DNA of 64,000 bases from Marisimplicoccus sp965655775 (GCA_965655775.1 CBFHHV010000001.1:1-64000), one strand, 5' to 3'; positions 37,549 to 47,450 are shown, counted from the stretch's first letter. Numbers and translations: made by a program. The notes: generated from the letters alone by a model not told the origin.

Positions 37549-38293
37549 ATGAGACTTCATTTAATTTTTAAAATATTTTTTTATTAACTGTAATGAGCGG
37601 TTGCACATCAAATACAAATTATAATGATGAGGATTTAAATATTGATAGAGATGATCTTAGTGATACTTTGGTAGTAGAGGATAATCTTAATACTCCGCGT
37701 GAAAGCCCATACAATTTTATAGCTCTCGGAGATAGTTATACAATTGGGGAGGGAGAAAATGAGGATGAAAGGTGGCCTAATCAATTTGTTGATGTTGCTT
37801 ATGAGAAAGGTGTCGATTTTGATCAACCTATGATAATTGCTGAAACAGGATGGAAAACTTATGACTTACTTAATGCAATAAATCAAACAAATTTTACTAA
37901 AAAATATGATATATCTCACTTTTAATTGGAGTTAACAACCAATTTAATTCTAAACCAATAGATGAATTTGAGGAAGACCTGGATAAGTTGACGGATGAGA
38001 TGAAAAAAATAAAGAAAAATGATGGAAGTATAATTATAATTTCTATTCCAGATTGGGGTTATACGCCTTTTGGAGAATCTAGTGACATGAGTGATATATC
38101 AGAACAAATTAATCTATTTAATAGTAGTTTAAGAAAATTAGCAACTACCAATGGATTAATATATGTTGATGTTACTGAGATCTCAAGAAGAGGGATTAAT
38201 GAACCTGATCTTATTACTAACGATAATTTACATCCCAGTGGAATAATGTATTTAGAATGGGCTAAGAAAATTTATAACATTTGGATAGATTAA
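37549..38293 (+). pseudogene. SGNH/GDSL-family hydrolase lipoprotein, broken by two frameshifts
   Basis: Three reading frames together spell one complete SGNH hydrolase. ATG 37549 begins a lipoprotein signal (MRLHLIFKIFF) that stops at 37587. One base back, in the seven-T run 37576-37582, the frame continues as LLTVMSGC with lipobox Cys, then block I (FIALGDSYTIGEG), and stops at 37923. After another one-base shift near 37914 it continues as SLLIGVNNQFNSKPID (block III) to DNLHPSG (block V, catalytic Asp and His) and ends at 38293. Each break needs one missing base. The catalytic blocks survive, so the loss is recent or the sequence has errors. The end overlaps kynU by 13 bp. The intact enzyme would be a surface or periplasmic esterase-like protein. 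Confidence 0.8.
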
Positions 38294-39549
38294 AAGAAAT
38301 AGCAAAAAATCTTGACTCTAAAGATGAACTATCAATATTTAGGAACAAGTTTATATTACCCAAAGACCAAGTATATCTTGATGGGAATTCACTTGGAGTA
38401 TTAGCTAAGGATGTAGTTGATAATGTTAACCATACTATTAAAGAGGAGTGGGGAAACAATCTAATCACTAGCTGGAATAAGAGTTGGATAAAGCTTCCTA
38501 GAATTATTTCTAAAAAAATAGCTGTTATAATCAAATCTAATGAGGATGAGGTGTATGTTGGTAGTTCCACTTCAATAAATCTTTTTAAGCTTTTAAAGAG
38601 CATCTTAGAGTCAAATAGAGATATAAAAAATATTACTACTGACAATCTAAACTTTCCTTCTGACAAATATATTTGTGAAGTAATTGCAAAAGACTTTAAC
38701 ATTGACTTTAAATTTCTAGATTATGGTAATGACTTAATGCCAGATATTGAAAAACTAAAAGAATATATATTAAAGAGAGGAGGTGTAGTAGTATTATCTC
38801 ATGTATCATTTAAGAGCTCGTTCAGGTATTCAGTTGAAGATATAAGTAAATTTTGTAAGGATAATAATATTGTTGTTATTTGGGATTTAAGTCATTCTGT
38901 TGGTGCAATTGATATTGACATGAGATCTAATAGGGTAGACTATGCTATAGGGTGTACATACAAATATTTAAATGGAGGTCCTGGTTCTCCGGCTTTTATT
39001 TACGTTAGAGAATCTAAACTTAAAAAGTTGAAATCACCCATAAAGGGATGGTTTAGCCATAGCAAACCTTTTGAATACTCAAATGAGTATATTGAAACCT
39101 ATTCCATCGAGAAATTTTCAAATGGAACACCCCATATACTTTCTTTATCAACACTCAAAAGTTCTCTAGATATTACAATTGAAGCAACTACAGAAAAATT
39201 AGGTATTAAATCAGCGAATTTGTTTGATTTTTTCTTACTTATATATAATGATGAATTAAAAAAGTTAGATTTTGATCTACTATCACCATTAGAAAAAGAT
39301 AAAAGAGGTTCCCATATTTCTATAAGTCATAAAGAAGCATGGAGAATATCAAAATGTCTAATTGACCCAGTTGACAAAGAGGCATTAAGAATTATCGTTG
39401 ATTTTAGACCTAAGAATATAATTCGAATAGCGTTAACTCCATTATATACATCCTTTGAAGACATATATCTTGTATGTGAAAGAATCATTAAAATAATTCG
39501 AGAGAGAGAATATAGTCAAAAGGATAACTCAATGGAAGGTGTAACATAG
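38281..39549 (+). CDS. kynU: Kynureninase
   Basis: A PLP enzyme that cleaves kynurenine to anthranilate and alanine in tryptophan breakdown (and 3-hydroxykynurenine in the de novo NAD route). The 422 residues include YLDGNSLG (32-39), the PLP-binding WDLSHSVGA (Asp202) and the PLP lysine in GCTYKYLNGGPGSPAF (Lys228). The start is TTG at 38281, inside the last codons of the broken hydrolase gene. No other kyn genes are nearby, so the pathway context is unknown. Confidence 0.9.
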   Translation: MDRLKEIAKNLDSKDELSIFRNKFILPKDQVYLDGNSLGVLAKDVVDNVNHTIKEEWGNNLITSWNKSWIKLPRIISKKIAVIIKSNEDEVYVGSSTSINLFKLLKSILESNRDIKNITTDNLNFPSDKYICEVIAKDFNIDFKFLDYGNDLMPDIEKLKEYILKRGGVVVLSHVSFKSSFRYSVEDISKFCKDNNIVVIWDLSHSVGAIDIDMRSNRVDYAIGCTYKYLNGGPGSPAFIYVRESKLKKLKSPIKGWFSHSKPFEYSNEYIETYSIEKFSNGTPHILSLSTLKSSLDITIEATTEKLGIKSANLFDFFLLIYNDELKKLDFDLLSPLEKDKRGSHISISHKEAWRISKCLIDPVDKEALRIIVDFRPKNIIRIALTPLYTSFEDIYLVCERIIKIIREREYSQKDNSMEGVT

Positions 39550-39569
39550 AGCTTTAATCATTTTAGCTC
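39549..39569. terminator. Weak hairpin between convergent kynU and yqeY
   Basis: A 5-bp stem (GAGCT / AGCTC) with an 11-nt loop overlaps both stop codons. A T tract follows on the plus strand (39570-39580). It is short and may be chance, but its position between convergent genes fits a shared terminator. Confidence 0.25.
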
Positions 39570-40015
39570 ATTAATTTTTTCTTAACAATCTCTGCAATAA
39601 CTCTACTCTCAGCTTGTCCAGAGACTATTTCATTTACTTTAGAAATTACTTTACCCATATCTTTCATTGATTCAGCACCAACTTCTTCAATAACTTTATC
39701 AATTATTTCTAATAATTCAGATTCACTTAACTGAGTTGGTAAAAATTCAGAAATTATATTTGCTTGAGACACCTCTACTTCAGCTAATTCCTTTCTGTTT
39801 TGTTCTATGTATATTTTTGCACTGTCATTCCTTTGCTTTACCATTTTTTGTAAAATTTTAAGCACAACTGACTCTTCAACCAGATCTTTTGATGCAGATT
39901 TAGTTTTTTCGATAAGTATTGCAGACTTTATTGCTCGAAGAGAGTCCAGTCTAAGTCTATTTTTTTCTTTCATTGAGTCCTTTATAGACTCGTTAATTTT
40001 TTCTTCTATTTTCAT
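39563..40015 (-). CDS. GatB/YqeY domain protein
   Basis: A 150-residue, mostly helical protein of the YqeY family, which resembles the tail domain of the GatB/GatE amidotransferase subunits that bind tRNA. The start (EEKINESIKDSMKEKNRLRLDSLRAIKSAI) and QANIISEFLPTQLSE are typical. Family members are suspected to interact with tRNA, but the role is unproven. It follows ftsZ after 3 bp and is therefore the last gene of the division operon, an order I recall from other flavobacteria. Confidence 0.88.
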   Translation of the reverse strand: MKIEEKINESIKDSMKEKNRLRLDSLRAIKSAILIEKTKSASKDLVEESVVLKILQKMVKQRNDSAKIYIEQNRKELAEVEVSQANIISEFLPTQLSESELLEIIDKVIEEVGAESMKDMGKVISKVNEIVSGQAESRVIAEIVKKKLMS

Positions 40016-40018
40016 AAA

Positions 40019-41902
40019 TTAATCAACGTTATCGTGAAGATATGTATTTACATCAGGAAATTCGAGTTTATTTTCTTCATTTAAAACAGTTTTTGAATAA
40101 ATATCTTCACCATTAGGTTTTGAATTGTCAATTTCAATTCCCATTCTCTTATATGCAGGTATTTTCTCTAAATCCTCTATCGAGGAACTATTATTTTTAA
40201 ATATGTAATTATATTTTTTTAAGTTTTGTTTTCGAATAACATTTTCATTATTATCATCAGAGGCTATAGGTTGTTCAAATATATTATGGTTTTCTTCAAT
40301 TTTATCTATATCAATATTACCTAAGTCTGAAAATTTATCATCTACATTATCATTTCCTATAATCTCTAATTCATTCTCAATATCTTGATTAAGATCTAAT
40401 TTTATATACTCGATATTTGATTCACTATTATTAAAACTGTCTGATGATAAATCTGTTTCAGTTGCTTCATGATTTTCATCATTGGGATAAACATTTAAAG
40501 AAAGCTCCTCACTTTTATTATCTTCAAAATTATCGTTTGAGAAAAGACCAAATGAAATTTCTGATGTCTCTTGATTTATCTCAAAAGATTTTTCTTCATA
40601 TGGAATTACATATTCAATATCATTTAATTCAATTTCACTTAATTCGATATCACTAGTATTTGAGTTATCAGTAGGTATTATATCTAGATCTGGATCTAAA
40701 ACTTCATAACTGATATCAATATTTCTTAAAATTTCATTTATTTCACTGTCAATCTTCTTTTGATTAGAATCTTTAGCTAATATTTCATGATTTTTATTTA
40801 TTTCATTTTTCTCCTCAGATAAAGTTATTTCCTCATCTAATATTTTTTGCTCAAAAGGGTGATCTTGATCTAAAGAATAAATTACTTTTTTTGTTTCTGA
40901 ACTGACTAGACTATTTTGTTTTTCATCTCCAAATCCTGTTGCGATTACTGTAACAGAAATTTTATTTCCTAGGTCTAGATCCTCACCTACTCCCATAATT
41001 ATATTAGCACAGTTACCTGTTTCATTTTGAATATATTCATTAATTTCTCCAATTTCATCTATTGTAATTTCCTCAGCTCCAGAAACAATTAATAATAGAA
41101 CATTCTTACTCCCTTCAATTTTATTATCATTTAATAGTGGTGAGTCTAATGCCTTAATAACTGCTTCATTAGCTCTGTTAGATCCACTCGCAGTTGAAGA
41201 TCCCATTATTGCTGTCCCACTATTTGATAATACAGTTTTTGCATCTTTTAAATCTATGTTTTGTGTATAATGATGTGTAATTACCTGTGCAACACCCTTG
41301 GCCGCAGTAGCTAATACTTCATCAGCCTTAGAGAATCCTTCTTTAAAGCCAAGATTACCATAGACCTCTCTTAGTTTATTGTTATTAATAATTATTAGTG
41401 AATCTACTGATCTTTTTAGTTTTTCAAGACCCTTGACAGCTTGTGATTCTCTATTTTTTCCCTCAAAACTAAATGGAATAGTTACAATACCAACAGTTAG
41501 AATATCAAATTCTTTAGCCATCTCTGCAATAATTGGCGCAGCACCAGTTCCTGTACCACCGCCCATACCAGCAGTAATAAATAACATCTTAGTTTGAGTC
41601 TCTAATAAATTTTTCAGCTCTTCGTAACTTTCTAAAGCTGCTAGCTTTCCAATCTCAGGATTTGCTCCTGCACCGAGTCCTTCAGTTAGATTAGCTCCAA
41701 GTTGGATCTTATTTGGAACAGGGCTTTCTTCTAAAGCTTGAGAGTCAGTATTACAGACAACGAAATCAACTCCTTTTATTCCCTGTTTATACATATAATT
41801 TACGGCATTACTTCCACCCCCTCCTATTCCCATGACCTTCATTACATTACTTCTATTTTTTGGTAAATCGAAACTAAAGTTTGTATCTATTTCTGTTTTC
41901 AT
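40019..41902 (-). CDS. ftsZ: Cell division protein FtsZ with long acidic C-terminal linker
   Basis: The tubulin-like GTPase that forms the Z ring. The GTPase core runs to about residue 325, with the GTP loop GGGTGTG at 114-120 and GIGGGGSNAV at 25-34. The remaining 300 or so residues form an acidic, Asn/Ser/Glu-rich tail of low complexity that ends in a short conserved peptide (LEFPDVNTYLHDNVD). Total length is 627, as in other flavobacteria, against about 380 in E. coli. The tail should be disordered and tether FtsZ to FtsA. It lies 15 bp after ftsA. Confidence 0.97.
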   Translation of the reverse strand: MKTEIDTNFSFDLPKNRSNVMKVMGIGGGGSNAVNYMYKQGIKGVDFVVCNTDSQALEESPVPNKIQLGANLTEGLGAGANPEIGKLAALESYEELKNLLETQTKMLFITAGMGGGTGTGAAPIIAEMAKEFDILTVGIVTIPFSFEGKNRESQAVKGLEKLKRSVDSLIIINNNKLREVYGNLGFKEGFSKADEVLATAAKGVAQVITHHYTQNIDLKDAKTVLSNSGTAIMGSSTASGSNRANEAVIKALDSPLLNDNKIEGSKNVLLLIVSGAEEITIDEIGEINEYIQNETGNCANIIMGVGEDLDLGNKISVTVIATGFGDEKQNSLVSSETKKVIYSLDQDHPFEQKILDEEITLSEEKNEINKNHEILAKDSNQKKIDSEINEILRNIDISYEVLDPDLDIIPTDNSNTSDIELSEIELNDIEYVIPYEEKSFEINQETSEISFGLFSNDNFEDNKSEELSLNVYPNDENHEATETDLSSDSFNNSESNIEYIKLDLNQDIENELEIIGNDNVDDKFSDLGNIDIDKIEENHNIFEQPIASDDNNENVIRKQNLKKYNYIFKNNSSSIEDLEKIPAYKRMGIEIDNSKPNGEDIYSKTVLNEENKLEFPDVNTYLHDNVD

Positions 41903-41917
41903 TTTTTGAACTTTATA

Positions 41918-43204
41918 TTAATTGTCAATTGTGTTATCTACGTTATCTATAAATTTTTTAAATCCTTCTCCCCATTTAGTAAGAATAGTCTTTCTTTCAT
42001 GGTTTACTAAATCCTTTTCAGAGGTATTCATATTATTTATCTGTTCATCTGAATCTTTGTCTATTGCCTTCATTAATAATCCTACAGCCGTTGAATATAT
42101 AGGATTATAATCATTTGAATCTCCAGCTAAATGCTCACCCGGAAAACCAATCCTTGTGTCCATTCCGGTAACATATTCTGTAAGTTGTTTTAAATGTCTC
42201 AATTGACTTCCACCACCAGTTAATACAATGCCAGCAATTAGTTTCTTTTTAGAATCCTCATGCCCATAATTCTTTATTTCTAAATAAGCTTGCTCAATAA
42301 TTTCTACAATTCTTGCATTAATGATTTTTGATAGTGTCTTTAATGAAATTTCTTTTGGGTCTCTCCCTCTAAGACCAGGTATTGAAACTATGTCAGAATC
42401 TTTATTTTCTCCTGGCCATGCTGAACCAAATTTTATTTTTAATTGCTCTGCTTGATTGCCAATAATTGAACATCCTTCTTTAATATCCTCTGTAATTACA
42501 TTTCCTCCAAATGGAATAACAGCAGTATGTTTTATAATCCCATCTTTAAAAATAGCAACATCAGTGGTTCCCCCACCAATATCAATTAATGCAACTCCAG
42601 CTTCTTTTTCTTCCTCAGATAGAACTGCGTCAGATGATGCTAATGGTTCAAGAGTAATATCTCCCATTTTTAATCCAGAGCTTTTTATACATTTTCCAAT
42701 ATTCCTTATAGATGAAACTTGACCAACTACAATATGAAAATTAGCTTCAAGTCTGCTTCCATACATACCTATAGGCTCTTTTATTTCAGATTGACCATCA
42801 ACTTTAAAATCTTGAGGTAGGACATGGATAATCTCTTCACCTGGAAGCATCACAAGCTTATAAACTTGGTCAATTAATTTGTCAATATCATCTTCATTTA
42901 TCACCTCATCAGGATTTTCTCTAGTTATATAATCACTATGTTGAAGACTTCTAATATGTTGTCCTGCGATACCAACTGCAACCTCTAGAATTTCAACATT
43001 AGATTTATTTTGTGCTTCATCAACTGCTATTTTAATTGACTGAATAGTTTGGGTAATATTGTTTACAACACCTCTATGAACCCCTAGACTTTGAGATTTA
43101 CCAACACCTAGCACTTTGACTTTATTAAATTGATTTTTTTCACCAACCATAGCAACAATCTTTGTAGTTCCAATGTCTAATCCAACTGAATATGTTTTAT
43201 CCAT
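41918..43204 (-). CDS. ftsA: Cell division protein FtsA
   Basis: An actin-like membrane anchor for the Z ring. From the ATG at 43204 the protein has 428 residues. It shows the phosphate-1 loop YSVGLDIGTTKIVAMVG, the SHS2 (1C) region after it, ALIDIGGGTTDVAIF and IVLTGGGSQL. An in-frame TTG 21 bp upstream (43225) would overlap ftsQ; I prefer the ATG because the N-terminus MDKTYSVGLDIG then matches the family. The C-terminus (KKFIDNVDNTIDN) is the expected short amphipathic membrane-targeting helix region. It is in the dcw operon, 4 bp after ftsQ. Confidence 0.96.
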   Translation of the reverse strand: MDKTYSVGLDIGTTKIVAMVGEKNQFNKVKVLGVGKSQSLGVHRGVVNNITQTIQSIKIAVDEAQNKSNVEILEVAVGIAGQHIRSLQHSDYITRENPDEVINEDDIDKLIDQVYKLVMLPGEEIIHVLPQDFKVDGQSEIKEPIGMYGSRLEANFHIVVGQVSSIRNIGKCIKSSGLKMGDITLEPLASSDAVLSEEEKEAGVALIDIGGGTTDVAIFKDGIIKHTAVIPFGGNVITEDIKEGCSIIGNQAEQLKIKFGSAWPGENKDSDIVSIPGLRGRDPKEISLKTLSKIINARIVEIIEQAYLEIKNYGHEDSKKKLIAGIVLTGGGSQLRHLKQLTEYVTGMDTRIGFPGEHLAGDSNDYNPIYSTAVGLLMKAIDKDSDEQINNMNTSEKDLVNHERKTILTKWGEGFKKFIDNVDNTIDN

Positions 43205-43208
43205 AATG

Positions 43209-43907
43209 TTATTTTTTAATTGCAACTAAACGATCATTGTAGACTAGGTCTAGTTGTTTATATTTTGTTTGATTTATACTTTTTAGTTGATATGCATAAA
43301 AACCTTTTAACATTTTTAACTTATCAATTATTTTATTTTCATTTCCTAGTTTTATATCCAAATTCAAGTTTTTTATTCTTACATATAAATGGTCATTTTT
43401 AAACCATATTTCATTTAATTTATTTTCAAAAAACTTATCTTTTTTAAAAGCTGATATAACATTTATAATTTTTAAAATTTGCTGTTCAGATATATTTCCA
43501 TTAATTGTAGGAAGGGAATCATCTTTAGATTGCTCTTTTTCAAAAACTTTACCATTGATATCAACAAGACTATTTAAATCTTTTAAATACGCAATAGGAG
43601 TCCTGTCAGTTAATTTTATTCCAAGTTCATTTTTATTATTAAAATAAATATCAAATTTCTCAATTGATTTTATCTCTTTTATTTTTGTCTCAACTTTTAC
43701 AAACTCATTATCTTTAATCATATTTTGAAAATGTTTTTCACTTATTAGACTTTTGACAATTTCTTTATTGTCAATAAATCCGTTAGATGTATATACTATA
43801 TTATTAGTCTTTAAATCATAACTTTTTTCAGAATGGGTAAGTGAACTAAGTAATCCCATAAAAATAAGCAGTGATAACAACCCTAACGTTATAATTAATC
43901 TATACAT
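43209..43907 (-). CDS. ftsQ: Cell division protein FtsQ
   Basis: A bitopic inner-membrane protein that links the cytoplasmic ring to septal peptidoglycan synthesis. I choose ATG 43907, giving 232 residues that start MYRLIITLGLLSLLIF, a single membrane helix, followed by a POTRA-like periplasmic domain. A longer frame from 43955 lies inside murC and is less likely. The gene is weakly conserved at the sequence level; the assignment rests on position between murC and ftsA, size and topology. It overlaps the murC stop by 8 bp (ATGTATAG). Confidence 0.88.
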   Translation of the reverse strand: MYRLIITLGLLSLLIFMGLLSSLTHSEKSYDLKTNNIVYTSNGFIDNKEIVKSLISEKHFQNMIKDNEFVKVETKIKEIKSIEKFDIYFNNKNELGIKLTDRTPIAYLKDLNSLVDINGKVFEKEQSKDDSLPTINGNISEQQILKIINVISAFKKDKFFENKLNEIWFKNDHLYVRIKNLNLDIKLGNENKIIDKLKMLKGFYAYQLKSINQTKYKQLDLVYNDRLVAIKK

Positions 43908-45231
43908 TTTGAAATATTTGTTTATTAAGATTCTCTGATATATTACCAGCACCAAGAATAGAAATAACTTCTATTTTTGAGTTAAGTACTATATTATCAA
44001 TTGATTTAATATCAATTAGCTCCTTCTTTGAACAATTAATTTTTTCTAATAAAATTTGTGAACTAACACCAATTATAGGCTTTTCTCTAGCAGGATAAAT
44101 ATCTAAAAGATATACCTCATCAAATTTAGATAAAACGGTTGCAAACTCATCCATAAAGTCCCTTGTTCTAGAAAATAGATGAGGTTGAAATACAACTGCT
44201 TTTGATTTATTCTTATAATTAGTTTGAATAGTACTAAGTACTGATTCGATTTCAGTTGGATGATGGGCATAGTCATCAATAATAACTTTATTATCTAGTT
44301 TATAAATATCCATTCTTCTTTCAATCCCTTTAAAATTGGAAAGAAATGGTAATAAATTTTCAATATCAATTTCTTTTATTTGGTCAATTATTGATAGTGC
44401 CGCTAGTACATTTTTAAGATTATGGAGACCTAAAATATTTGCAGAAATATTGGAGTAAAAATTATTAGGAGTTTTAAGGTCAAATCTAATTTCATTTTCT
44501 AAAATATCTATATTGTTTACATAATAATCTGAATCATTTTTGATTGAAAAAGAAAAATCCTTATTAAGGTTTATTTCAGAATCTGTGATTAACACATCTT
44601 TTACATTATTTGCAAATGACTGAAAGCTCTCAGTTAAAGACTTAAAGTCTCCGAAAACATCAAGATGATCATTTTCAATTGAGGTAATAACAGCGTAATT
44701 AGCATTTAGATTTAAGAATGATCTATCATATTCATCAGCCTCTACAACTATGTAATCATTTCCTGTATTGATATAATTTGAGTCAAAGCATTTCATAATC
44801 CCTCCAATAAAAGCTTTAAAGTGTATTCCTGATGAATGGAATAGATGACTAATTATTGCAGTAGTAGTAGTCTTTCCATGTGTCCCAGCTACAGCAATAC
44901 ATTTAGATTGTTTTGATATTTCACCAAGAATCTCAGATCTTTTAAATATTGGATTATTTCCATTCGACCTAAAATATTTTAAAAATATATTATCATCAGG
45001 GATAGCTGGAGTATAGACTACAATTACATCCTCCTTTTTCATATAATCTGGAATCCTCTCAAGGCTTAACTGATTAATTACTTCTACCCCTTTTTTTACA
45101 AGAATTTTAACTGATTTATTTTCTGATGCATCATAACCAAGAATAGTATTTCCTTTTTCATAGAGGTATTGAGCAATTGAAGACATTCCAATACCACCAA
45201 TTCCAATAAAAAAATACTTTTTATTAATCAT
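43900..45231 (-). CDS. murC: UDP-N-acetylmuramate--L-alanine ligase
   Basis: The enzyme adds L-Ala to UDP-MurNAc, the first amino acid of the peptidoglycan stem. The 443 residues include the Rossmann start FIGIGGIGMSSIAQYL, the ATP loop AGTHGKTTTTA, EADEYDRSFL, and DDYAHHPTEI near the C-terminal domain. It overlaps murG by 8 bp and ftsQ by 8 bp, so translation in the cluster is tightly coupled. Confidence 0.97.
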   Translation of the reverse strand: MINKKYFFIGIGGIGMSSIAQYLYEKGNTILGYDASENKSVKILVKKGVEVINQLSLERIPDYMKKEDVIVVYTPAIPDDNIFLKYFRSNGNNPIFKRSEILGEISKQSKCIAVAGTHGKTTTTAIISHLFHSSGIHFKAFIGGIMKCFDSNYINTGNDYIVVEADEYDRSFLNLNANYAVITSIENDHLDVFGDFKSLTESFQSFANNVKDVLITDSEINLNKDFSFSIKNDSDYYVNNIDILENEIRFDLKTPNNFYSNISANILGLHNLKNVLAALSIIDQIKEIDIENLLPFLSNFKGIERRMDIYKLDNKVIIDDYAHHPTEIESVLSTIQTNYKNKSKAVVFQPHLFSRTRDFMDEFATVLSKFDEVYLLDIYPAREKPIIGVSSQILLEKINCSKKELIDIKSIDNIVLNSKIEVISILGAGNISENLNKQIFQNV

Positions 45232-46315
45232 TTTTTAGATGTTTTTTTATTATGTCAACTATATCGTATGATGCATTTGGCATAGCTATTTTAGACATAT
45301 TATATGATAGATCACCCCTTAGTCTCTCATCATTTAATAGAAGGTCAAGCTTATTTTTAAATATCAAGTCAAGATCTTTCTCCTCAATACATATACACGC
45401 ATCTTTTTCTTCAATACTCTTAGCGTTTTTTAATTGATGGTCCTCAGCAACATTTGGAGATGGAATTAATATAGAAGGTTTTGAGACTATTGCTAACTCT
45501 GAGAGTGTTAAAGCTCCACTTCTTGCTATTATTATATCTGATGTAGAGTAAATTGAGTCGATATCATCAAAAAAGTCTGTAACAAATATCTTATCAGAAT
45601 TGTAAATTTTATAGTCTTCATAATAACTCTTTCCACATTGCCATATGATGAAAATATTCTTAGAAATTAAGAATTCTATATTTTTTTTAATTGTTTTGTT
45701 TATTCTATCTGAACCTAAACTTCCACCTAATACAGCTATTACTGTCATACTATCTTTAATATTTAGTTTTTTTCTATGATTAACTAAATTGTTATTTGAT
45801 CTAATGGATTCCCTAATTGGATTCCCTGTTTTGTATATTTTTTTTGAAGGAAAATATTTTTCCATCTTATCATAAGCAACAGATATATAATTAGTGTATT
45901 TAGATAAAAACCTATTAGATATTCCTGGAAATGAATTCTGTTCTTGAATTAATGTTGGAATTCTAAATATGGAAGATATGAAGACAATAGGAAAGCTTGC
46001 AAAACCTCCTGTCCCCACAACAAAGTTTGGCCTAAAGCTTAAAATTATAATGATAGACTGAATAAAACTAATTATAAGTTTAAATGGAAGTAAGATGTTC
46101 TTTAGAGATAAAGATCTTTGTAATCCACTAATTAAAAGTCCATGAATCTTATATCCATATTTTGGAACAATATTCATCTCCATTTTTCCCCTAGCTCCAA
46201 TAAATTTTATTTTAGGATTATCAAAAGATTTTTTTATTTCATTTGCAATAGATAATGCAGGGTATATATGACCACCTGTTCCTCCTCCTGATATTATAAA
46301 TCTATTTTTTGTCAT
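45224..46315 (-). CDS. murG: UDP-GlcNAc--lipid I N-acetylglucosaminyltransferase
   Basis: A membrane-associated GT28 enzyme that converts lipid I to lipid II on the cytoplasmic face. The length is 363 residues. Typical blocks are ISGGGTGGHIYPALSIA, QEQNSFPGISNRFLS, VLGGSLGSDRINK and SGALTLSELAIVSKPSILIPSP. It overlaps ftsW by 14 bp and murC by 8 bp. Confidence 0.97.
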   Translation of the reverse strand: MTKNRFIISGGGTGGHIYPALSIANEIKKSFDNPKIKFIGARGKMEMNIVPKYGYKIHGLLISGLQRSLSLKNILLPFKLIISFIQSIIIILSFRPNFVVGTGGFASFPIVFISSIFRIPTLIQEQNSFPGISNRFLSKYTNYISVAYDKMEKYFPSKKIYKTGNPIRESIRSNNNLVNHRKKLNIKDSMTVIAVLGGSLGSDRINKTIKKNIEFLISKNIFIIWQCGKSYYEDYKIYNSDKIFVTDFFDDIDSIYSTSDIIIARSGALTLSELAIVSKPSILIPSPNVAEDHQLKNAKSIEEKDACICIEEKDLDLIFKNKLDLLLNDERLRGDLSYNMSKIAMPNASYDIVDIIKKHLKND

Positions 46316-47450
46316 TTTTATTTTTAATTGAGGAACTTACACTAAGAATCATACCCAGTGATATACAAGTCATCCATGCAGATGACCCACCGCTACTTAT
46401 TAAGGGCAGATTCTGTCCAGTTACAGGGATTATCTGTGTCGCTACTGAAATATTTGTAAATGCTTGAGCTATTATAAAAATTCCTAGACCAGAAACTAAT
46501 ATTTTTCCAAACTTGTCTTCTGCTTTATGAGTAATAACTAGAATTCTAAAAAACATTAATGTATATAGTATTATTATCAATGATCCACCAGCTATGCCAT
46601 ACTCCTCTACAATTATTGCAAAAATAAAATCAGAGTTACTCTGGGGTAAATGATTTTTCATTATACTTTTTCCGGCTCCAACACCAATTATACCTCCATT
46701 ATTTATGGCTATTTTAGCTCTTTGAATTTGATAGCTTTCATCTAAATTATCATTTGAATTGAAGTTTTCAATTCTACTGACCCAGGTATCTATTCTATTA
46801 GGAAATTGATCAGGATATGTCTTTGCAAGAAAGAAAAAGGTTGTTGAAAGAAACCCTAATATCAAGAACATTTTTAATAAATGAGTTATTGGAAACCCTG
46901 AAATAAAAAGTATTAAAATCAGTGAACCAAATATTAAGAGCGCAGACGATAGATTAGATGGTAGAATAAGGAAAATATATGCAAAAATTGGAAGCCAAAG
47001 AGGAATAATAGTCTCTTTAAACTTTGTTTTTGATAAATCAACTTTCGATAAATATCTAGCAGTATAAGTAATTAATATAATAGCTGCTAAAGAGGAAGTT
47101 TGAAAACTTATTCCTACAAATGGTATATCAATCCATCTACTTGCTGCAGAACCACCAATTGTTGTTCCCTGGCTTAATGTATAAATTAATAATAATAATC
47201 CTACAGGTAATAGAATTATTGACATTCCTCTGAAAAGTTTATGAGGCACTAACTTTATGGACATCATCAATAGAAGACCAAATAATATAACAATAAAATG
47301 TTTAACTAAATAGAAAATTGGAGAAGATCCATCTATAACATATGAAAGATATGAGCTAGAAGAAAAAACTGGGAAAAAAGAAAAGAGTGATAGCAATAGA
47401 ATTATTACTAACAAAACTTTATCCCCAAATATTAAACTCTTTGAACTCAT
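46302..47450 (-). CDS. ftsW: Septal peptidoglycan polymerase FtsW (SEDS family)
   Basis: A SEDS glycosyltransferase that polymerises lipid II at the septum with its partner FtsI. The 382 residues form about ten membrane helices. Family segments are GSAASRWIDIPFVGISFQTS, GVGAGKSIMKNHLPQSNSDFIFAIIVEEYG and the final LPLISSGGSSAWMT. RodA is its close relative; position in the dcw cluster between murD and murG identifies FtsW. There are no spacer bases to murD. Confidence 0.95.
   Translation of the reverse strand: MSSKSLIFGDKVLLVIILLLSLFSFFPVFSSSSYLSYVIDGSSPIFYLVKHFIVILFGLLLMMSIKLVPHKLFRGMSIILLPVGLLLLIYTLSQGTTIGGSAASRWIDIPFVGISFQTSSLAAIILITYTARYLSKVDLSKTKFKETIIPLWLPIFAYIFLILPSNLSSALLIFGSLILILFISGFPITHLLKMFLILGFLSTTFFFLAKTYPDQFPNRIDTWVSRIENFNSNDNLDESYQIQRAKIAINNGGIIGVGAGKSIMKNHLPQSNSDFIFAIIVEEYGIAGGSLIIILYTLMFFRILVITHKAEDKFGKILVSGLGIFIIAQAFTNISVATQIIPVTGQNLPLISSGGSSAWMTCISLGMILSVSSSIKNKNDKK

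Noticed and set aside
37576..37582. Programmed frameshift or phase variation at the seven-T run
   Set aside because: Possible for this site alone, but the second break near 37914 has no slippery sequence, so gene decay or sequence error explains both more simply.
37988..38293. Separate small gene starting at TTG 37988
   Set aside because: Its frame is open upstream of that codon and continues the SGNH hydrolase (blocks III and V), so it is the tail of the broken gene.
40444..40656. Plus-strand open frame within the ftsZ tail
   Set aside because: Low-complexity complement of the acidic FtsZ linker.
43205..43225. Longer FtsA starting at TTG 43225
   Set aside because: It would overlap ftsQ and add residues before the conserved MDKTYSVGLDIG start; the ATG at 43204 is better.
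43908..43955. Longer FtsQ starting inside murC
   Set aside because: The extra residues precede the membrane helix without family support; ATG 43907 gives a normal short cytoplasmic start.
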